DNA from: Phascolomyces articulosus
Lineage: Eukaryota; Mucoromycota; Mucoromycetes; Mucorales; Lichtheimiaceae
Assembly (NCBI GenBank): GCA_025677815.1
Contig: JAIXMP010000011.1
Location: 1,054,001 to 1,118,000, forward strand
Reading direction: 5' to 3'
Length of the DNA: 64,000 nt
The notes beneath the pieces were generated by a model. The model made no database searches. It was not told the DNA's origin and was given only the letters and a program-made list of their open reading frames with translations. Shown here one piece after another: positions 57,587 through 64,000 of this stretch. Numbering within the stretch: position 1 is the first letter of the stretch; each line of letters opens with the position of its first letter. Position numbers and translations under genes: made by a program.

Positions 57587-59776
57587 CATCACTTCTTTTT
57601 TCTTCTTCTTTGTTATTGTAATATTATCACCGTGACAACGAAACAAGTAAAGAAGAAAAGAAGAGACATCCACACAATGGCCATTCTTCTATTTGGTCCA
57701 TTGACACTCCTGGTAGAGTTAACTCCCCGGTTATTTGCAATCCCGTACCCGAATTTCGCAACAACAAAAAATCGAACTTTCATGTCGAATCGAATCCTTG
57801 TTATTATCCACTCCCATTTGGTACAAGTCTATGTAATCTACAACAAATATTTGGAAATTCCTATGTTGCGAATGACGGGGGTTGACGGTAGTGAATGCTC
57901 TCACTTGGCAATTTACGGCTATTGACACATCCAACAACATCAAATAAGCAGATACACATGATTTCTCCGTATGAACTTCAAAACAATTCTATTTTTCAAA
58001 AGGTACGTTGTAAAGAGTTCATTTATGAAAATTCAGTATATTGTAATAGTTGGTAAGGTTATGTCTCTGTGATGATCATATTGATAAGAAAAAAATGAGT
58101 ATAAAAAAAAAAGAAAAAAAAACACACAATACTATCCAGAAATCTATTTAGTCTCCCACAAAAAAAAACAACAACCAAAAAGTATTTCATGGCGATGGTA
58201 TTTATCGACAATGGGAACAAGACCAACAAACAAGAACAAAAACATGAAAAGCAAGATATCAAAAAAAAAAAAAAAAATACACGACGGTTCTCATCAAAAG
58301 ACGAAGCTCTGTAACCAATGGAGCAGCAAAACAACAACCTTTCCATAACAATAAAATTCGTATCAACAACAACAAAAACATGAAATTATCCAACATATTA
58401 TATAAGTACAAAAAAAGTCTTTGCTATGGTAAGCTTACATATTCTATATATAATACATTGAAAACTATGTAAATAATATGGGAGATGGGATCAAGTCTAA
58501 TAAATAAAAACATCGATATCTACAGTCACATAGAATGTTGGCGAAGGAACATACAAATAAATACCAATGCATAAGAAAGTCATATCAAGACAGTAAGTTT
58601 ATGAGAAAATAATTATATGTAAATAACGATAATAAATAGCACAGAAAAGTTTATAATAGAATGTATAATATATGTATAGAAAACGGATCAAATAGAAACA
58701 AGAATCAAAACAATATACCTACATAGATCTTATACAGAGATTATTCGATCCAGTAAGTGATAGAATTGAATAAATAATAGAATGAAAATAGAGAAGAGAG
58801 TATTCTAATATAATTACGTATGTATATCATTTTGTATTATATATTATATTATAAATGAACAAGACTCGCTATACCTATTACTCTCATATCAACTTATCAA
58901 CTACCAATTATATAAAAGATAATCCGACTCATGAATTAATGTAAGTCTCTATTTTTAGTTGTGTATTTATACCTAAACATATCAAGAATATGTAGTATAT
59001 CATTTACATCAAGGAATTCTAATATACTTTACATATATGTATCTTTTAAAAAGACACCAGCTATTAGGCTCTCATCAGTTAATTACATCAAGCGACCTCC
59101 AAGAATCAAAACCAAAAAAAAAAAAAAATACTCCAGCGTCTAAATACCATCATCATGAAATGTCAAGATTCAACCTTCATTTAAAAGCTGATGGACCTCC
59201 ATATCTTATTTATCAGTGATGTATGCAACATATGGCGATACTGATTCCGTCCATCGACCTCTCTTCTCAAAAAAAAAAAGTAAAACAGAACAAAACAAAA
59301 AAGAACAACCAACATGATCATCACAGATGTACTAATCAAAATTACTAACTATTACAGGACTGCTTGAATTAGTAGTAGAAATTATTTGCAGCTGGTAATC
59401 CTTTTATTAGTATATTGTAAAAAATAGAATTTGGTGTCAATAGCCACTTCTCTTAATAAATAAATAAATTTATTTTTTTAAATATATATATATGATACTA
59501 CGTCTCTCTGTCAGAAAAAACTGATATCGCTCACTAATTGAATCAATATTCATACGTTATTAACCAGTATAATTTCTCGATACATATTTACTACATAGCA
59601 TTTGATTACCTATAAGTCCTCAACATGGTTATTAATATAGGAGAGATGTTGGATAATACCACCTTAGGAAAAAAAAATTCAGAATTTATTAAAGATTTAT
59701 GAAGTTATGTAATTATGCACTTTTGCATTATTTTCAATACTTTCTGAATAATAAAAAAAAAAACTAAATATATAAG
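56811..59776. other. Long spacer with degenerate frames
   Basis: Mostly AT-rich. Around 57690-57870 a plus-strand frame reads INSPVICNPVPEFRNN-type text, then SNPCYYPLPFGTSLC, with stops after 57870, a possible second secreted-protein remnant. 57555-57585 is a CA/TA microsatellite. 58350-59770 shows nothing but AT-rich low-complexity DNA. Confidence 0.4.
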
Positions 59777-60066
59777 TAATATCTATTCTATACCTCACAA
59801 GATGACATGAAATTTTAATAGTTATAGTAATAATAATCAAATATATACATATACATATATATATATATATACATATACATATGTTCTCTTGGTCAGATCT
59901 TCTCTAGCACGTCGTCTGTGCTCCAATGACCCGATCGTTGGAAACTGCTGTTAACATGGTCGCTGAGAAATATTATCATTCCATAACATCTCCTTATACC
60001 AAACTCAACGAAATCCTTACTACTGTTCGACGTATCTTGGGCAGCCGTTCTTTGACACTTATAACA
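59773..60066 (+). pseudogene. Aconitase gene fragment (intron 1 plus part of exon 2)
   Basis: 59773-59835 matches intron 1 of the aconitase gene (TAAGTAATATCTATTCTATA onward). 59895-60063 matches exon 2: CTCCAATGACCCGATCGTTG, and the translated frame MTRSLETAVNMVAEKYYHSI against [20 protein letters not shown] in the parent. The match stops at TTGACACTT near 60062. Because the intron is retained, the copy arose from DNA, not from spliced mRNA. Amino-acid changes fall at conserved positions and no downstream exons are present, so it is not functional. Confidence 0.9.
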
Positions 60067-60607
60067 TGGAACCAACAAAAAAAAAAGACATCGAAATTGA
60101 AGCCATCATTATAAAAGAAGAATGGTAAGACAATTTATTTGGCAACAACAACAATCCTTTCAAGCCTATTAGGAGATTGCATCCCATGGATTTTTTTTTC
60201 TGAATATGTACAAAAATGTACAGCCCATACAGTTACATTTCATGAGGATTTTTATATGTATCGCTGGTTATAAGATACAGAGTCTCTTCTGGAGCTGGTG
60301 AATCTTTATATAAATAGCAATATGAGAAATTTTTTTTTTTTTTCAAAAGAAAAAAAACGTATATATTTCTATGTAGAATTATTGTATAGTAAATATATTT
60401 GAATTAAAGTTTATTCTATTGAACATGGTTCTCTTTAGGACGATCATTCATGGATTACTCGCATTGTTGTAAAATCCAGGGCAATTGAATTTTGTTGTCA
60501 ATAACAAAATTTCGTTCCCAGCAAAAAAAAATACAGAAACACGGTTCTAAAAAAAAAACAAATATTCTTATTTGCTTTAACTACACATAACACATAGGGT
60601 AGAAAAT
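60067..60607. other. Intergenic upstream of TPR gene
   Basis: AT-rich promoter space with homopolymer runs; nothing else is seen. Confidence 0.5.
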
Positions 60608-61946
60608 ATGAACGCTTTACCACGATTATGTCTTAGACGTACACCTATTCGCATTCCACCATTGAGACAACAACAACAAACATTACTTCAACGACGATGG
60701 CTTCAGTCACAGCAACAACAACAACAATTACCACCAAAACCTTCCATGTCCAGCAATCCAACCGTCGCGGCATTCCAAGTCGTTGGGAAACAAGTCAAAG
60801 TAACACTGAAGTATACTGGCTTGACTGCCGTTTCCTTATTCCTTGCTACGGCCATTGCATGGCAATCCTATCATTTATACATTGAACATTACTTGGAATC
60901 CACACCGAATGAATTATCTTACCGAGCCCGGAATTTACTTCATGGCGCGCATGTACGTGAACATGTATCACCTGACTATGCCATAGCCGCTAAATATGTA
61001 CGTCAAGTCCTTGACATGACCTTGGAAGATCAACAACTCGAAGAATCTTCTGATATTATCCAACAGTTGCGTTTACGTTTGGCGGATGATGAAAACCGTG
61101 CAGGGCATATTTTGGAAGCCATTACAGAATATACCCGAGTATGGAAATTACAACCCAATGTATTTGTCGCTAAAAAATTAGGAGATCTTTATATGCGGAT
61201 TGGTGATCAGACGCAAGCGGAATATTTTTTGACGTGGGCGTTTCAACGTCTTGAACAACAAGGGTCTGAAGAGGATCAAGCATTGAAAATCACAACTTTA
61301 TGCTCTTTGGCTAGTTTATATGCATTACAACGACAATTCCAATTGGCTTTACCATTATTATTACAAGCATTAAAATCCATGCCACCACAAGAAATGGTGT
61401 GTTTGAAAGGCATTGTACAGAATCAATTATGTGAAGTCATGTATGGAATGGGAAAGATGGATGAAGCTCTTGGTTGGGCACAGGCTTCATTGGAATCATG
61501 TAGTCAAAAGGATGATCAAGATTGTCGTGAATGTGGTGGTGTTGTTTCAAATAATTTGGGACGATTACTTGAGGTAATATAAATATATATTTATGCATAA
61601 TCATGTTACAAGAGGTGGATCAAGTGGTTTATTTTTCTCACTCCCCCCCCCCAAAAAAAAATTATTAATAATAATAATAATATTGATTTAGATGAAAGGT
61701 GACTTTGACAAGGCATTGACACATTATAAACAAGCAGTAACTTTTGCTACTGTATCTCATGATGTGATGGGTCAAGAACAATATGAAATGAATGTTCAAC
61801 GATTAAATGAAAAATTATATCAAGAAAAGAATGAAGGTGCCACAGTACTTGGTGCTATTACTTCTGCTATTGAACCCACTCAATTACAACAACAAAAGAA
61901 AGAGACGACTGCTTCATGGTTAAATAGTTTATTTAACAAAAAATGA
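60608..61946 (+). CDS. Mitochondrial TPR protein, Mgr3/TTC19 type
   Basis: Two exons, 60608-61573 and 61692-61946, 406 residues. The N-terminus is Arg/Gln-rich (MNALPRLCLRRTPIRIPPLR, then RRWLQSQ), a mitochondrial presequence. One membrane segment follows at about residues 78-95 (TGLTAVSLFLATAIAW). The remainder is helical repeats: ILEAITEYTRVWKLQPNVFV, KLGDLYMRIGDQTQAEYFLT, LCSLASLYALQRQFQLALPL, LCEVMYGMGKMDEALGWAQA, VVSNNLGRLLEMKGDFDKAL, with the TPR spacing of small and aromatic residues. The fold and topology fit the fungal i-AAA protease adaptor Mgr3 and animal TTC19, both in the inner membrane. It would present substrates to a protease or guard a respiratory complex. Assignment between these is uncertain, as TPRs are degenerate. 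Confidence 0.75.
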
Positions 61947-62154
61947 TTTACAACATAAAAAAAAAAAGGAATTTTTTGGGGGGATGAGGGGAGCTTTTTT
62001 TTTTTTTTGGTTTGGATTATTTTTTTTCTGTCGATTCATACAAAAAAATAGAAAAATGGATTCATATAGGGAAAAAAAAGGGTATACAAATAATAATAAT
62101 AATAATAATAAAGAAGAAGAAAGAAATAGAGAACAGAAAAACTTTGTACAGAAA

Positions 62155-62193
<39 letters not shown>

Positions 62194-62502
62194 CAGTGCA
62201 ATAAGTAGAAGAAAGTGAATTGAAGTGGTGGTTTTTTTTACAAGTGGAAAAATGAATGAATGAATGTTACTGTGAATGATATATGCTGAGGATTGTGTTT
62301 ATATGTGGATGGGAGAGTGTGAATGTGAATTTAGGTGAAATATATGTTTTTGTGTACGTTATATATCTATATACAACAAGGTGTGAAATTGTATTTTAGG
62401 GTGTGAAATTGGCATATGAGATAAATAAAAAAAAGAATTAAAAAAAAGGTCTTGAAAAATGGGATGAAGAATGTGAAAGTGTACAAAAAGGAGGTTTTAC
62501 AA
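61947..62502. other. Spacer between convergent genes
   Basis: Homopolymers, an AAT run (62091-62111) and a GA run (62158-62190). It forms the facing 3' ends of the TPR gene and the minus-strand gene. No gene is seen. Confidence 0.6.
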
Positions 62503-64000
62503 TTATTGACGACCATTCATCTCGGAAAGGAAACGATTCTTAAATTCATTGGTTGAACGATCCAAATAATCGCGTTCTCCGTGAACTTGTCTATGTTTAC
62601 GTGCTAAAAAACTATCTAGATCAAAAACAGTTTGTTGTTGCTGTTGTTGTTGTTGTTGAGTAGTTTTCAAAGAAAGAGGTGATTGTAAAGAAGTAGAAGA
62701 ATGACTACCACTACCCATCATCATGGCTGTTGTAGAAGAAGTTCTTCGTTCTTGACGATATTGATGAATATGACTGAGTGACATTTTGATTTCTTCAAAA
62801 TCACGCTAATAATAAAAAGAACAATGAAAATGCATGAGTGAAAAAAAAAAGTAGAATAAGGTCTAGTCGTTTTCTATCAACAATAACAATCAAGGTTTTT
62901 CTTAATTTTTAATTTATACTTACACGGACATCATAACTGGGATCTTGTGCCGCTCGCTATTTTTTTTAAAAAAAGAGAGATGTTATTAGCCTTGTTGGAA
63001 AACAAAGCCGAAAAGAAAAAAAGCACGGCTCGTACTTGTTTTGGGAAAAATAAAAAGAAATAAAAAAAAAATCTTACCGAATGTGCCGAGCCAGCCAGGT
63101 GATTCACTTGCTTTTTTAACATGCGGCACTTGTCGTCAAACAAAGTGCTACGATTTCCGGATTCATTATTCCCGACCACGACAGATGACACGTCAAATCG
63201 ATTGGGTCGTTGTTCTTCATGTGTGTTAAACGGACTTGGTATATTATTGGCTGCAGTTCTTGGGGATGAATTATTATTATTATTCTTACTACTAACAGTA
63301 CTTAATAAATGTTGAATTCTACGTGAAAATTCATCTTTTGAATCATTCATTCTTGTAGAAGAAGGTGGAGGAGATGGAGAATGCTATATATATATATATA
63401 TATATTTATATAAAGTCAGTCAAAAGAATCCACCAAGTGATATATATATATATATATATTATATGATAAGTTTACCTTTGCCATTTCCAAATCTTCTAAA
63501 CTCAAGGAACTTCTTGTACTATGACTTGTCAATGAAACAGAATTTGAGAATGAACCATTAGAAACCGCGTGATTATTATTGAATGGGAAACTGGATGTGG
63601 ACGATCGTGTGCTGCTTCGGCTGGAAGGCCGCGAATCCGAATATTTATTCTAAAACAATTGTTTTTTTTTTTTTTGTGAGTTTATGAGTAATTTTATAAA
63701 CAATAAAGAGAGTGTCTTATTTTTATCTTTACCGGCATATCAAAATCGTCTTGAGGACTAGACACCATAGGGCGTTGAAACAAAATAGATTGTTCTGTAG
63801 GTAAACATAAAGAAGGAGGCAATGTTGTCCTACGTTGTTGTGTCGTTTTGTTATTATAATATTGTTTTTGTTGATCATAACCCACTGAAGTGGTAGAAGA
63901 AGATGTTGATTTTGTTAAACTCCTTGCTAATGTGCCGGATGAACTTGATGTCATACTACTTGAACGTGAACGCGATGAACTACTTTTACGACTAAAAGAT
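62503..64000 (-). CDS. C-terminal part of a Ser/Gln-rich protein, cut by window edge
   Basis: At least five exons on the minus strand, entering at 64000. Read in order: SRKSSSSRSRSSSMTSSSSG and onward to PMVSSPQDDFDMP (to about 63733); NKYSDSRPSSRSSTRSSTSS to SLSLEDLEMAK (about 63652-63475); HSPSPPPSSTRMNDSKDEFS, RRIQHLLSTVSSKN and FDDKCRMLKKQVNHLAGSAH (about 63383-63080); a short exon RAAQDPSYDV (near 62957-62924); then RDFEEIKMSLSHIHQYRQER, poly-Gln, FDLDSFLARKHRQVHGERDY and a stop at 62503. It is mostly disordered, Ser-rich text likely to be phosphorylated, with short helices near the C-terminus. The family was not recognised; the N-terminus is outside the window. Confidence 0.65.

Overview
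The window is AT-rich eukaryotic nuclear DNA. It is full of homopolymer and microsatellite runs, and its genes are split by many short (about 60-110 nt) GT-AG introns. Gene content (GT15 mannosyltransferase, Dus2, a fungal CYP family, an RTC4-type domain, HET domain, poly-Q/N proteins) points to a filamentous fungus, most likely an early-diverging one of the Mucoromycota (Mucorales type). The species cannot be fixed from the sequence alone. Layout: 1.8-6.6 kb holds a PAS-domain protein and a divergent casein kinase 1, both on the minus strand. 7.1-9.4 kb is a decayed OTU plus RTC4-like gene. 10.5-11.2 kb is a terminal-inverted-repeat element. 12.7-18.6 kb holds two minus-strand genes, a Q/N-rich RRM protein and a protein with a Gdown1/POLR2M-like N-terminal motif. 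20.1-23.9 kb holds tRNA-dihydrouridine synthase 2 and a GT15 alpha-mannosyltransferase on the plus strand. 25.2-46.5 kb is a family of three near-identical cytochrome P450 genes. Copies 2 and 3 are separated by about 12 kb of accessory DNA: a 5'-truncated LINE with a clear target-site duplication, a 59-nt A tract, a gene with a PD-(D/E)XK-like signature, a foldback repeat and a frameshifted HET-domain gene. 48.4-51.6 kb is mitochondrial aconitase. 52.5-57 kb is an unusual, more GC-rich stretch with a long unrecognised Ser/Val-rich ORF, repeated exon-like blocks and a broken secreted-type ORF. 59.8-60.1 kb is a pseudogene fragment of the aconitase gene. 60.6-61.9 kb is a mitochondrial TPR protein of Mgr3/TTC19 type. 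62.5 kb to the right edge is the C-terminal part of a Ser/Gln-rich unknown. The most notable structure is in the P450 genes. All three copies need the same eleven exons, of 239-74-37-44-78-1-467-178-10-250-161 nt. This series includes a single-nucleotide exon and a 10-nt exon followed by a GC-AG intron. Each set sums to 1539 nt and gives an uninterrupted 512-residue P450. Core genes (aconitase, Dus2, GT15, CK1, TPR) are ordinary housekeeping genes and show no operon-like linkage. The P450 block and the accessory DNA between its copies show duplication, gene conversion and transposon insertion.
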